Position numbers and translations under genes: made by a program | Assembly: GCF_015704865.1 (NCBI RefSeq) | Contig: NZ_JADQTO010000029.1 | Location: 58,901-122,900, forward strand | DNA from: Actinoplanes aureus | GTDB taxonomy: Bacteria; Actinomycetota; Actinomycetes; Mycobacteriales; Micromonosporaceae | Length of the DNA stretch: 64,000 nucleotides | Direction of reading: 5' to 3' | The notes under the pieces: generated by a model | What the model was told of the DNA's origin: nothing | Seen by the model: only the letters and a program-made list of their open reading frames with translations | Database searches by the model: none | Part shown: positions 45,062 to 54,242 of the stretch, piece after piece | Layout: every line of letters begins with the position of its first letter | Position numbering within the stretch: the first letter of the stretch is position 1

Positions 45062-45443
45062 GGTCACCCCGCTGGAGCAGCCGGCGGACGGTCCGTTCAC
45101 GACCCGGCAGCTGCTCCGCCTCGACGAGGCGTTGCGGATCGCCGATCAGGCGACCGGCCTGAGTTTCAGTGTCTACCTAGGCGACCTGGACGAGCCGGTC
45201 CGGGCCGCCGCCGAGGAGCTGCACCGCCGGACCCGGGACCAGCAACGGTCGGTCCTGATCGCGGTCTCGCCGAACCAGCGCAAGCTGGAGATCGTCACCG
45301 GCGCGGAGGCGCGCAAGCGGATCTCCGACCGGGACGCGAAGCTGGCCGGGCTGTCGATGGCCGCCTCGTTCTCCGGTGGCGACCTGGCCGGTGGCCTGCT
45401 CATCGGCATCGACCAGCTGGCCACCCACGCGGGCCGCTCCTAG
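45048..45443 (+). CDS. DUF5130 protein (TPM-like fold)
   Basis: A 131-aa protein from GTG 45048, with a strong AGGAGG five bases upstream. It contains EALRIADQATGLSFSVYLGDL, SVLIAVSPNQRKLEIVTG and a Gly-rich amphipathic C-terminal segment (GGDLAGGLLIGIDQLA). The family is conserved in actinobacteria next to the CtaJ-like gene and aminopeptidase N. It resembles TPM-domain proteins, suggesting a membrane-associated role, perhaps in respiratory complex assembly; that is inference. Confidence 0.7.
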   Translation: MTVGEVTPLEQPADGPFTTRQLLRLDEALRIADQATGLSFSVYLGDLDEPVRAAAEELHRRTRDQQRSVLIAVSPNQRKLEIVTGAEARKRISDRDAKLAGLSMAASFSGGDLAGGLLIGIDQLATHAGRS

Positions 45444-45447
45444 TCGC

Positions 45448-46005
45448 TCACCGCCACGAGGCGGGCGTGATCCGCATCGGATAGGGGGCGTCGAGCCGGC
45501 ACTGCTCGGCGCCTTCAACGTCGCACTCGGACCGGTACTCCGTGCCCTCCAACGTGTAGGCGCGCAGGGCGGGACCGGACTCCACACGCCAGTAGGCGGG
45601 GATGCCGGCCGCGGCGTACAGCGCCGGTTTGAGCAGCCGGTCGTAGTGCCGGGTCTCCTCGGCCTCGATCTCCACCACCAGCGCCACATCGGCCGGGTCC
45701 ACCCAGATCGCGCCGGACGAGTGCGGGCGCAGGACGGTCACGTCCGGCACCACGTTGCTGGTACCGATCTCGATGCCGAGACGCGCGCACACCCACCAGC
45801 CGGGTGGTGCCGCCGCTCGCAACGTGCCGACCACGGCCTCCACCAGGGCGTCGTGCCGCCCGTCCATCGGCGGGGTGACGTGCAGGCAGCCGTCGACGAT
45901 CTCGTAACGGTGTCCGTCCTGAGGGAACAGGTGCAGATCCGGTTCGGTCCACCGGCCCTCCGGTGCGCTCCACCGCACCGGGGCACCCTGGCTCAACATC
46001 GTCAC
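45448..46005 (-). CDS. Uma2-family (DUF820) nuclease-like protein
   Basis: A 185-aa protein of the Uma2/PD-(D/E)xK superfamily. Family features are GHRYEIVDGCLHVTPPMDGRHD near residue 31, VVPDVTVLRP, and VALVVEIEAEETRHYDRLLKPALYAAAGIPAYWRVE, which holds the D-x(n)-E-x-E/K catalytic pattern. Start GTG 46005 or ATG 45999. Such genes are expanded in cyanobacteria and actinomycetes; their biological role is unsettled. Confidence 0.88.
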   Translation of the reverse strand: MTMLSQGAPVRWSAPEGRWTEPDLHLFPQDGHRYEIVDGCLHVTPPMDGRHDALVEAVVGTLRAAAPPGWWVCARLGIEIGTSNVVPDVTVLRPHSSGAIWVDPADVALVVEIEAEETRHYDRLLKPALYAAAGIPAYWRVESGPALRAYTLEGTEYRSECDVEGAEQCRLDAPYPMRITPASWR

Positions 46006-46082
46006 AGGCCACCTCCATCACCGCGGAGTGCCAGACTACTTACTCACAGTGGTTACCGGCGAGTTATGCCTGAGTAAAAGAC

Positions 46083-46120
46083 GAAGGTCCCCGCTCCGGA
46101 TGACCGGAGCGGGGACCTTC
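46083..46120 (-). terminator. Long perfect hairpin terminator of pepN
   Basis: A perfect 17-bp stem (46083-46099 with 46104-46120) closes on an ATGA loop. Read on the minus strand it starts 10 bp after the pepN stop and is followed by GTCTTTTACT, a short U-tract. It is the strongest hairpin in the window. Confidence 0.85.
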
Positions 46121-46129
46121 ACACAACCA

Positions 46130-48685
46130 TCAGGCCGCGGAACGGTCCTTCGCACGAGCCTTCATGGCCCGCAGGATGCCGTCTCGTCCCTCGGCCACCA
46201 GCCGGCGCAGCGACGCGGGCTGCCCGTCCCGGCTCAGCCAGGCGTCGGTGAGGGCCACCGTCTCCTCGCCGATCTGGTACGCCGGGTACGCCAGCGTGGC
46301 GAACTCCTGCGCGGGCTCACTGTCCGAGCGGGCCCACACGTCACCCACCACCTCGAAGAACTTCGCCGCGTACGGCGCTGTCAGGGCCACCTGACGGGTG
46401 CTCTGGAAGCCCTGGAGCAGCGACCGGTTCAGCCAGTTCGGCGGTGCCTGCGGTCCGGTCAGCTCGGCCCAGACCCGCGCCTTGTTCTCCGGCGTCGGCA
46501 GCAGCGCGCGGGCGATCGCCGCCTCCCGCTCGCCGCTGGCGGTCCGGTCCGAGGCGAGCTCGGCGTCGATCTCCGCCTCGGTCGCGGCGCCGAGCGCGCT
46601 GAGGGCCTGGAGCAGACTCCAGCGCAACTCGGTGTCGACCACGAGACCGTCCGGCCGGGACTCGCCGGTCAGCCAGCCGCGCAGCTCGGCCGCCTGCTCG
46701 GCGGTACGCGCCGCGGTGATGAACGCCCGCGCCCAGGTGAGCTGCCAGCCACTGCCCGGCTCGGCCGCGCCGAGCTGGGACTTCGCCAGGCCGGCCAGCA
46801 TGCCCCAGCCGGTCGGCGCCCACTCCGGGTCGGCGAAGCTGGTCAGCGCCATGCCCGCCTGCCGCAGCGTGGCCGTCGTGAGGTTGATGTCGGTCTCGGC
46901 CGGCAGGCCGGAGACGACCAGGGCCACATAGTCCCGGGCCGCCATCTCGGCGTCGCGCAGCATGTCCCAGGCGGCCGCCCAGCACAGCGCCCGCGGCAGC
47001 GACGACTCGAACCCGGCGATGTGATGCACCAGGGTGCCCAGCGACCGCTCGTCCAGGCGCAGCTTCGCGTACGTCAGGTCCTCGTCGTTGACCAGCAGCA
47101 CGTCCGGTGCCGGTGCCCCGGCCAGCGACGCGATCTCGGTACGCTCCCCGGCCACGTCCACCTCGAGCAGCTCCCGGCGCACCAGCCGGTCCCCCTCGAG
47201 GTCGTAGAGCCCGATGCCGACCCGGTGGGTACGCAGCGTCGGGTAGTCCGCCGGCGCCTCCTGGTGCACGACGACGCTGGTGTAACGGCCCTCGGCGTCC
47301 ACCTCGACAACCGGGCGCAGCGTGTTGACCTGCGACGTCTCCAGCCACTGCTGGGCGAACTTGCGAAGCTCCCGCCCGGACGCCGTCTCCAGCTCGGTGA
47401 GCAGGTCGTCGAAGGTGGCGTTGCCCCAGGCGTGCTTGGCGAAGTACGCCCGCAGACCGGTCAGGAACGGGTCCAGCCCCACGTACGCGACCAGCTGCTT
47501 GATGACGCTGGCGCCCTTGGCGTACGTGATCCCGTCGAAGTTGACCTCGACCGCCTCCAGGTCCGGCATCTCGCAGTAGACCGGGTGCGTGGAGGAGAGC
47601 TGGTCCTGCCGGTATCCCCAGGCCTTGCGGATGGACAGGAACGTCGACCAGGCGTCGGTGAACCGGGTGGCGTGGGTGTTGCACCAGTGACTGGCCCACT
47701 CGGCGAACGACTCGTTGAGCCACAGGTCGTTCCACCAGCGCATGGTGACCAGGTCGCCGAACCACATGTGGGCGAGCTCGTGCAGGATCGTGTTGGCCCG
47801 CTGCTCGTACTCGTAGTCGGTGACCTGCGAGCGGAAGATGTAGTGCGACTCGGCGTGCGTGACGCAGCCGAAGTTCTCCATCGCACCGGCGTTGAAGTCC
47901 GGCACCCAGAGCTGGTCGTACTTGGGCAGCGGGTAACGCACCCCGAACTGCTCGTGGAAGAAGTCGAAGCCCTGCTTCGTGATCAGGAACAGGTCGTCGG
48001 CGTCCAGGTACTGCGCCATCGAGGCCCGGCAGAAGACGCCCAGCTCGATGCCGTCGTGCGAGTCGCGGACCTCGTGGTACGGCCCGGCACAGATCGCCGT
48101 GATGTAGGTGCTCATCCGCGGCGAGGTGGCGAAGTGGACCGTCTTGGCGCCGCCGTCGGCGTCCTCGCGGTCCACGGGCATGTTGGAGACGACCTTCCAA
48201 TGCGCCGGCACCGTGGCACGCCACGTGAAGACGCTCTTCAGGTCGGGTTGGTCGAAGCACGCGTACGTCCGCTGGGCGTCCGCGGTCTCGAACTGGCTGT
48301 AGAGGTAGACCTCTTTGTCGACCGGATCCAGGCTGCGCTGCAGGCCCTGGCCGCTCGCCGAATACTTGAAGTCGCCGTCGACGACCAAAGTGTTCTCGGC
48401 GGCGAGGCCGGACAGCGGCAGGCCGTTCTCGGGCGACCAGGCGCCGAGGTCGACCGGGGCGCCGTTCAGCGTCGCGGAGCGGATCGTCGCCGCGGCCGCT
48501 TCGACGAACGTCGCGGCGCCCGGTTCGGCGCATCGGAATGTGATCACTGTGGTGGACCGGAACGTGTCGGAGCCGGGGTTGCCGTGCCCGTCGGTCAGGT
48601 CAAGGGTGATGTCGTACCCGGTCACCTCGAGCAATCGACCACGTTCCGCCGCCTCGACCTGGGTCAGGTTGTGAACACCGGCCAC
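46130..48685 (-). CDS. pepN: Aminopeptidase N (M1 family)
   Basis: An 851-aa zinc aminopeptidase. It shows the exopeptidase motif GAMEN (267-271), HELAH (H302, E303, H306) with third ligand E325 in LNESFAEW, and the ERAP1-like C-terminal helical domain. I chose GTG 48685 because AAGGAG lies seven bases upstream; GTG 48691 is too close to it. It removes N-terminal residues from peptides in the cytoplasm. Mycobacterial PepN (Rv2467) sits in the same gene neighbourhood. Confidence 0.96.
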   Translation of the reverse strand: MAGVHNLTQVEAAERGRLLEVTGYDITLDLTDGHGNPGSDTFRSTTVITFRCAEPGAATFVEAAAATIRSATLNGAPVDLGAWSPENGLPLSGLAAENTLVVDGDFKYSASGQGLQRSLDPVDKEVYLYSQFETADAQRTYACFDQPDLKSVFTWRATVPAHWKVVSNMPVDREDADGGAKTVHFATSPRMSTYITAICAGPYHEVRDSHDGIELGVFCRASMAQYLDADDLFLITKQGFDFFHEQFGVRYPLPKYDQLWVPDFNAGAMENFGCVTHAESHYIFRSQVTDYEYEQRANTILHELAHMWFGDLVTMRWWNDLWLNESFAEWASHWCNTHATRFTDAWSTFLSIRKAWGYRQDQLSSTHPVYCEMPDLEAVEVNFDGITYAKGASVIKQLVAYVGLDPFLTGLRAYFAKHAWGNATFDDLLTELETASGRELRKFAQQWLETSQVNTLRPVVEVDAEGRYTSVVVHQEAPADYPTLRTHRVGIGLYDLEGDRLVRRELLEVDVAGERTEIASLAGAPAPDVLLVNDEDLTYAKLRLDERSLGTLVHHIAGFESSLPRALCWAAAWDMLRDAEMAARDYVALVVSGLPAETDINLTTATLRQAGMALTSFADPEWAPTGWGMLAGLAKSQLGAAEPGSGWQLTWARAFITAARTAEQAAELRGWLTGESRPDGLVVDTELRWSLLQALSALGAATEAEIDAELASDRTASGEREAAIARALLPTPENKARVWAELTGPQAPPNWLNRSLLQGFQSTRQVALTAPYAAKFFEVVGDVWARSDSEPAQEFATLAYPAYQIGEETVALTDAWLSRDGQPASLRRLVAEGRDGILRAMKARAKDRSAA

Positions 48686-48786
48686 GTGCACTCTCCTTCG
48701 AGCTGACTGCGTTTGTCCGAAGCCTATGCGCCAACGGCGACCTAACTCACCCCGACCGGGTACCGATCAGGGTGGAAGATCGAGGC

Positions 48787-49416
48787 ATGACTGAACGCGC
48801 CGCCGTCGACATGTGGTTCGACCCCATCTGCCCGTGGGCTTGGATGACCTCCCGCTGGCTGCTGGAGGTGGAGAAAGTCCGCCCCCTCGACGTCCGTTTC
48901 AACGTGATGAGCCTGTCCGTGCTCAACGAGGGCCGAGACGAGCTTCCGGAGCGCTACCGGGAGCTGATGGAGAAGGGCTGGGGCCCGGTACGGGTCTGCA
49001 TCGCCGCCGCCGAGGCAGCCGGACCGCAGGTCCTGCGTGACCTTTACACAGCCCTCGGCACCCGCATTCACCTGCAGAAGTACGAGCTGGACGAGAAACT
49101 GTTCCGGGAGGCGCTGACCGAGGTCGGCCTGGATCCGGAACTCGCCGCGGCGGCCGGCAGCGACACCCGCGACGAGGCGCTGCGCGCCAGCCACAACGCC
49201 GGGATGAAGCCCGTCGGCACCGACGTCGGCACCCCGGTGATCCACGCTCCGGGCCCGGAGCAGGGCGAGACCATCGCGTTCTTCGGTCCGGTCGTCACCC
49301 CGGCGCCGAAGGGTGAGGCCGCCGGCAAGCTCTGGGACGGCGTCGTGCTGGTCGCCGGTACGCCGGGCTTCTATGAACTCAAGCGGACTCGCGACCTGGG
49401 TCCGATTTTCGATTGA
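48787..49416 (+). CDS. DsbA-fold oxidoreductase of Rv2466c type with CPWA motif
   Basis: A 209-aa thioredoxin-fold protein closely resembling the mycothiol/mycoredoxin-1-dependent Rv2466c: WFDPICPWAWMTSRW, VMSLSVLNEGRDELPE, GWGPVRVCIAAAEA, VGTPVIH and KLWDG. The active-site motif, CPWC in Rv2466c as I recall it, reads C15-P-W-A18, so only one redox cysteine is left. It would act through a monothiol, mixed-disulfide mechanism, or as a nitroreductase-like enzyme. ATG 48787, divergent from pepN. Confidence 0.88.
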   Translation: MTERAAVDMWFDPICPWAWMTSRWLLEVEKVRPLDVRFNVMSLSVLNEGRDELPERYRELMEKGWGPVRVCIAAAEAAGPQVLRDLYTALGTRIHLQKYELDEKLFREALTEVGLDPELAAAAGSDTRDEALRASHNAGMKPVGTDVGTPVIHAPGPEQGETIAFFGPVVTPAPKGEAAGKLWDGVVLVAGTPGFYELKRTRDLGPIFD

Positions 49417-49440
49417 GGCGACTCCCGGCAACCTGACCGT

Positions 49441-49473
49441 CGTTGGATGGGGTGACGTACACCTCATCCAACG
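49441..49473. terminator. 14-bp hairpin after the DsbA-fold gene
   Basis: CGTTGGATG (49441-49449) pairs with CATCCAACG (49465-49473), and the stem extends inward by five more pairs including one G-U around an ACGTA loop. It lies 25 bp after the stop at 49416. No T-run follows. It is a probable terminator or a leader structure for the small frame at 49485. Confidence 0.6.
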
Positions 49474-49484
49474 CGGAGGCGGGC

Positions 49485-49694
49485 ATGCCCGAGAGTGAGC
49501 CGATCGGATCGAGCTTCGGCGTTCAGCGAGGTGTCTGGGGTGATTTGCCCCCGGATGTGGCAGTGATGGTGGCTCCTCCGGTGACCGTCACGGCAAAGCC
49601 GGTGGAGCGGCCCATGAATCCGCATCGGAAGGCTCAGTTGAGCAGGTCACGCGGGAACATGCCGGTTGGTAGGCACCGCAGGCACGCCGGGTAA
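49485..49694 (+). CDS. Possible small basic protein
   Basis: A 69-aa frame from ATG 49485 with a good GGAGG five bases upstream. The protein has PESEPIGSSFGVQRGVWGDLPPDVAVMVAPPVTVTAKPVERP and a basic Arg/His-rich end. Codon use is only weakly actinobacterial. No family is recognised, and it may not be a gene. Confidence 0.35.
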   Translation: MPESEPIGSSFGVQRGVWGDLPPDVAVMVAPPVTVTAKPVERPMNPHRKAQLSRSRGNMPVGRHRRHAG

Positions 49695-49704
49695 GTTGCC
49701 CCCC

Positions 49705-50901
49705 ATGACGGTCGTGCACCCGATCAGCCGGGCCTGGATCACCAATGGCGGTACCGGGGCCCAGAATTATGACGAGTTCGCCGACGACGCCGAAATCACT
49801 CAGATCATCACGGCCAACCCGCACAGCGCGCTGGCCGTCGAGATGCCGCACCTCGCGCCCGACTCGCTCGGGAAGTCCTTCACCGACTCGCTCCCGGACG
49901 CCGTGGTCCGGCTGGAGCGGGAGAAGGCCGAGGGCCGGTACCGTCCGGCGGAGCACGTCGTGGTGCTCTACCGCATCAGCGCACCCGGCGAGGCGCCCGC
50001 CTACGGCCTGTGGAGCATGGTCGAGACCTCGCAGATCTCGACCAGTGCCGACGAGCCCGGCCTGGTGATTCGCAACGAGGACGTGTTCATCAGCAAGGTC
50101 CGCGAGCGGGTGGCCCTCGCCGGTGCCCTGCAGACGTTGCTCTCACCCGTACTCCTGCTCCAGACCGGCAAGGGCGAGGAGCTGCACGCCGCTCTCGCTG
50201 ACGCCGCCGACGCGGCGGGCGAGCCCGCCGCGACCGACCTCGATCCGACCGGGCGCACCCACGCCATCTGGGAGATCGGCCCGGGCGAGCTCCAGGATCG
50301 GCTCCTCGACCTGGCCGGCGGCGGTGAGCTGGTGGTCGCCGACGGCAACCACCGCAGCCTGGCCGCGCAGACCGGCGGCCTGCCGCGCTTCCTGGCGGTC
50401 GTCACCACGCCCGCGTCGGTCGCCATCCAGCCTTACAACCGCCTGGTCAGCGAGCTGCCGACGTCGCTCGACGAGCTTCTGGACCGGCTCCGCGCGGCCG
50501 GCGCGACGGTCACCGAGCTGCCGCGCGCCGCGCAGCTTCCGGCCAAGGGCACGATCGAGATGTACGCGCAAAGCCGCTCCTTCGCGGTAGGACTGCCGTC
50601 CGACCCCGCCGGGACCTCGGTGGAGAACCTCGACCACGCCCTGGTGGAGCGCGTCCTGCTGCGCGACACGCTGGGCCTGGACCCGGGGGACAAGCGGATC
50701 GCCTACATCGGCGGGGACTACCCGGTCGAGTGGCTGCGTGACGAGGTGGACGCGGGCCGGGCGGAACTGGCCGTGCTGATCGCCCCGGTCACCGTCGACG
50801 ACTTCGTCGAGGTGAACCTGGAGCGGCTCAAGCTGCCACGCAAGAGCACCTGGTTCACGCCGAAGGCCCGCGGCGGTCTCGTCCTGGCCCAGCTTGACTG
50901 A
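49705..50901 (+). CDS. DUF1015-family protein
   Basis: A 398-aa protein of the DUF1015 (PF06245) family. It contains HVVVLYRISAPGE, LWSMVETSQIS, NEDVFISKVRERVAL, SPVLLLQ, and a nucleotide- or phosphate-like motif VVADGNHRSLAAQ corresponding to the family's ADGHHR. Function is unknown; it is sometimes discussed as a SerB-linked or dehydrogenase-associated protein. ATG 49705. Its stop overlaps the next start (TGATG), so it is coupled to the esterase. Confidence 0.8.
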   Translation: MTVVHPISRAWITNGGTGAQNYDEFADDAEITQIITANPHSALAVEMPHLAPDSLGKSFTDSLPDAVVRLEREKAEGRYRPAEHVVVLYRISAPGEAPAYGLWSMVETSQISTSADEPGLVIRNEDVFISKVRERVALAGALQTLLSPVLLLQTGKGEELHAALADAADAAGEPAATDLDPTGRTHAIWEIGPGELQDRLLDLAGGGELVVADGNHRSLAAQTGGLPRFLAVVTTPASVAIQPYNRLVSELPTSLDELLDRLRAAGATVTELPRAAQLPAKGTIEMYAQSRSFAVGLPSDPAGTSVENLDHALVERVLLRDTLGLDPGDKRIAYIGGDYPVEWLRDEVDAGRAELAVLIAPVTVDDFVEVNLERLKLPRKSTWFTPKARGGLVLAQLD

Positions 50902-51818
50902 TGCTCCATCCACAGGTGAACGCTGCTGCTCAGCTGCGGCGGCGCCCCACGGCTGAGGGACTCGCCGCCGACCCGTACCAGCGTCTGCTCGGTGCCCGGG
51001 CGGCGATGGAGGAGTCGAACGAGGCGGAGACCGGCCCGGCACTGCCGCTGCCGGTCGTCGCCGACCTCGACGCCGACGGCGTGCCCTGTCGCCTGTACGC
51101 GACCAGGGCCGGTGCGCCGGTCCTGGTCTACCTGCACGGCGGAGGCTGGTGTTACGGGAGCATCGAGACCGTGGACCGGTTCTGCCGCCGGGTGGCGGAC
51201 CGGTCCGGCTGTGCCGTGGTCTCGGTCGACTACCGGCTCGCCCCGGAGCACGTCTTCCCGGCCGCCCTCGACGACACCGGGACGGTTCTCACGTACCTGC
51301 GTCGCGAGGGCGGCGGCCTGGGCGTTGACGTGTCCCGGCTGGCGATCGGCGGGGACAGCGCGGGCGGCCAGCTCGCCACGGTCACCGCCCGCCGGCAGCG
51401 CGACGCGGCCACCCCACTCGACTTCCAGGTGCTGATCTACCCGGCGCTCGACCCGCTCACCTCCGCCGAGTCCTACGACGAGGTCGGCGGGTACGGGCTG
51501 GACCGCGCGTCGATGAAGATGGCCTGGGAGACCTTCGTGCCGGATCCGCTGCTCCGGCTCACCCCGGACGTGTCACCGCTCGCAGTGGACGATCTGTCCG
51601 GAATGCCGCCTACCTTGCTGATCACCGCGGAGTACGATGCCTTGCGCGACGAGGGCGCGGACTACGCGAACGCGCTGATCGCCGCCGGCGTACCGGTGGT
51701 GCACACCCGCTACATGGGCGTGAACCACGGCTTCGCCCGTAAGTTGGCCACCATCGACGCCGCCCGGGCCGCGGCGGATCAGGTGGCGTCCGCCCTGCGC
51801 TCGGCCCTCACCTTCTGA
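50901..51818 (+). CDS. HSL-family alpha/beta hydrolase (esterase)
   Basis: A 305-aa esterase of the hormone-sensitive lipase group. The oxyanion motif is YLHGGGW, the nucleophile elbow GGDSAGGQLA, the acid in ITAEYDALRDEG and the catalytic His in GVNHGFAR. It hydrolyses small acyl esters or lactones; the substrate is unknown. ATG 50901 overlaps the DUF1015 stop. Confidence 0.93.
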   Translation: MLHPQVNAAAQLRRRPTAEGLAADPYQRLLGARAAMEESNEAETGPALPLPVVADLDADGVPCRLYATRAGAPVLVYLHGGGWCYGSIETVDRFCRRVADRSGCAVVSVDYRLAPEHVFPAALDDTGTVLTYLRREGGGLGVDVSRLAIGGDSAGGQLATVTARRQRDAATPLDFQVLIYPALDPLTSAESYDEVGGYGLDRASMKMAWETFVPDPLLRLTPDVSPLAVDDLSGMPPTLLITAEYDALRDEGADYANALIAAGVPVVHTRYMGVNHGFARKLATIDAARAAADQVASALRSALTF

Positions 51819-51846
51819 CGGCCCTCACTTCTGAAAGACTCCCGAT

Positions 51847-52332
<486 letters not shown>

Positions 52333-52342
52333 TCCCCGGCTC

Positions 52343-52367
52343 GGCCCGGCCGCTCGACGGCCGGGCC
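52343..52367. terminator. Bidirectional hairpin between rpiB and proline-repeat gene
   Basis: A perfect 10-bp stem (GGCCCGGCCG with CGGCCGGGCC) closes on a CTCGA loop. It lies 11 bp after the rpiB stop and 8 bp after the convergent gene's stop, so it can serve both. No T-run, as is common in actinobacteria. Confidence 0.7.
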
Positions 52368-52374
52368 CGGGTGG

Positions 52375-52890
52375 TCAGCGGCGGGGCAGTTCCTCGCGCG
52401 GCAGCCAGTTGCGCCGCACGATCGTCAGCTCGCGCTCGGCCTCGGCGATGTCCTGGTCGGTGGGCCGGGCCGCGTCCCGTGCCCGCAGAGCCGCACCCAC
52501 GCTGACCTGTGACGATCCCGAACCGACCAGCCCGCGCAGGCCGCGCTCGGCCTCCCGCTCGTCGGCACCGGCACCGGCGCCCGAGGTGGGCCGCCGGCCG
52601 AAACCGCCTCGTCCGGGCCGCTGTTGCGCGCCCTCGGCCGGCGCGGTCACGGCCGGTGGACCGGGAACCGGCGGGCTCGGAACCGGCGGGCCTGGAACTG
52701 GTGGGCTTGGAACCGGCGGGCCTGGGACCGGTGGGCTTGGAACCGGCGGGCCTGGGACCGGTGGGCTTGGAACCGGCGGGCCTGGGACCGGCGGGTTCGG
52801 GACGGCCGGGGCGGCGGGCGCCGCGGCGGCCGGTTCGGCGGGCGTCGAAGAGGGGCGTACACGGCGGCGCCGGCGTTCGGGCTGACCCAT
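52375..52890 (-). CDS. Proline-repeat protein with conserved C-terminus
   Basis: A 171-aa protein. A basic N-terminus precedes a tract of tandem PPVPGPPVPS decapeptides (about 32-78), then a Gly/Arg-rich linker. A helical, charged C-terminus (AALRARDAARPTDQDIAEAEREL, ending RRNWLPREELPRR) looks conserved and may be the functional part. No signal peptide. The repeat tract would be an extended polyproline rod. Function unknown. Confidence 0.65.
   Translation of the reverse strand: MGQPERRRRRVRPSSTPAEPAAAAPAAPAVPNPPVPGPPVPSPPVPGPPVPSPPVPGPPVPSPPVPGPPVPSPPVPGPPAVTAPAEGAQQRPGRGGFGRRPTSGAGAGADEREAERGLRGLVGSGSSQVSVGAALRARDAARPTDQDIAEAERELTIVRRNWLPREELPRR
52666..52800. repeat. Tandem 30-bp repeats encoding PPVPGPPVPS
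   Basis: Four 30-bp units start at 52681, 52711, 52741 and 52771, preceded by a 15-bp half-unit at 52666. Each 30-bp unit is itself two 15-bp halves (AACCGGCGGGCCTGG-like and GACCGGTGGGCTTGG-like). The number of copies probably varies between strains. Confidence 0.85.
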
Positions 52891-52917
52891 GCCCCCGACG
52901 CTACCGCCGCCGTCACC

Positions 52918-54141
52918 TCAGAACACCTCGGTCGGACTGGGCAACCGATGCCAGCGGAACGCGTTGGTCGGGTCGTTGCGGGTCAGCTGCCGGACCCGTC
53001 CGGCCGCCGCCAGCGAGGCGAGCGTCGTCGCACCCAGGTAGGCCGCGCCCAGCTCGGTGACCGTGCAGGCCAGGTCGGCCGGATCCGTGGTGCGGGTGCA
53101 GGTCGCCCCGTCCGGTCCACCGGTGAGCCGCCACCGCCCGGTGTTCTGCTCCAGCAGCGGGTCGGTCACGTCCAGCACCACGTCGACCGGCGCGGCGTAC
53201 CGCCGGCCGGCCAGCGCCCGGGGCAGGTCGATCAGGCGGACCCAGAGGCCGTCGAGGACCACCGAGCCGAGCCGCCGGGGCTCGTCGACCAGATATTGCA
53301 GGGGCTCGTCCAGGGCGGCGAGACTCACCTTCACGGACCGGCTCAGGTCGATGCCGAGCAGGAAGCGCCAGAGCGCCTGATACGTCTCCGGGTCGGCGGC
53401 CACCACCTCGCGGACCTGGACCTCGGCGTTCGGCCCGTGGTCGGTCCAGTTGTCCTTGACCCGCCAGAGCGCGTAGCCGGTGGGACCGTCCGGGCCCTCG
53501 TGCACCACCCCGTACCGCTTGGTGGCGCCGTCCCGGTGGTCCTTCGGGTCGACCAGCACGTATCGCCACCAGCGCTCGTCCCGGCTGGACCAGCCCACCT
53601 GCTCCGGGCGCAACTGCTCGAACACCTTGGCGATGGCGGGCAGCAGATCGAGCGGCTTACCCATCCGCAACCGGCCGGCCGGGTCGGCGGGCGGCGCGGG
53701 GAGACTAATTTCACGATTCATGATCGAGAGACTGAGCCGGGAGGACGCCGGACCGTACCCGAAACGGGGGTAGATCTTGGTCTCGCTGGCCCAGAGGACG
53801 GCGACCGGCTCCCGCCCGGCCTCGGCCACGTCGCGCAGCTGCCGATGCATCATCCGCGTCAACAGGCCCTGCCGGCGATGCGTCGGAAGCACACCAACCC
53901 CGGTCACGTGAGCGGCCGGAAGAATCGCCCCCGGCACGGTGAGATCCCTGCTCAGGACGTTGGTGTGCGCGACCACCGCCCCGGCGTCCTCCACCACCAG
54001 CGCACGCTCCGGCTCATAGACGGTCGCGCTGACCTCCCGGTACTCCTCGGCGAGCTCCTCATGGAAAACGGTGTCGAGAAGATCGACGATCGCCGGGTGG
54101 TCGTCCGCCGTACCGGGCCGCAGCCGCAACGCATCCTTCAT
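52918..54141 (-). CDS. Eis-family GNAT acetyltransferase
   Basis: A 407-aa protein like Eis (enhanced intracellular survival). The first GNAT domain has the acetyl-CoA loop VTGVGVLPTHRRQGLLTRMM and a catalytic-type Tyr near 124-129 (IYPRFGYG). A second, degenerate GNAT-like domain follows, then a sterol-carrier-like C-terminal domain. The chain ends in phenylalanine (SPTEVF), as in Eis where the terminal carboxylate is the base. Relatives acetylate aminoglycosides and other amines. ATG 54141. Confidence 0.88.
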   Translation of the reverse strand: MKDALRLRPGTADDHPAIVDLLDTVFHEELAEEYREVSATVYEPERALVVEDAGAVVAHTNVLSRDLTVPGAILPAAHVTGVGVLPTHRRQGLLTRMMHRQLRDVAEAGREPVAVLWASETKIYPRFGYGPASSRLSLSIMNREISLPAPPADPAGRLRMGKPLDLLPAIAKVFEQLRPEQVGWSSRDERWWRYVLVDPKDHRDGATKRYGVVHEGPDGPTGYALWRVKDNWTDHGPNAEVQVREVVAADPETYQALWRFLLGIDLSRSVKVSLAALDEPLQYLVDEPRRLGSVVLDGLWVRLIDLPRALAGRRYAAPVDVVLDVTDPLLEQNTGRWRLTGGPDGATCTRTTDPADLACTVTELGAAYLGATTLASLAAAGRVRQLTRNDPTNAFRWHRLPSPTEVF

Positions 54142-54242
54142 GGCTCGTGTGTAACGGACTTGCGTGGGTGAAGGCGACCGATTTGTTGGCTCGCTACCCT
54201 CGACCTTGACGTCGTCGTCGCACGCAGTCCGAGAGGGGAACG

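Noticed and set aside
46028..48706. 892-codon plus-strand open frame
   Set aside because: Complete antisense overlap with pepN, whose zinc and GAMEN motifs are unmistakable; long open antisense frames are expected at this GC content.
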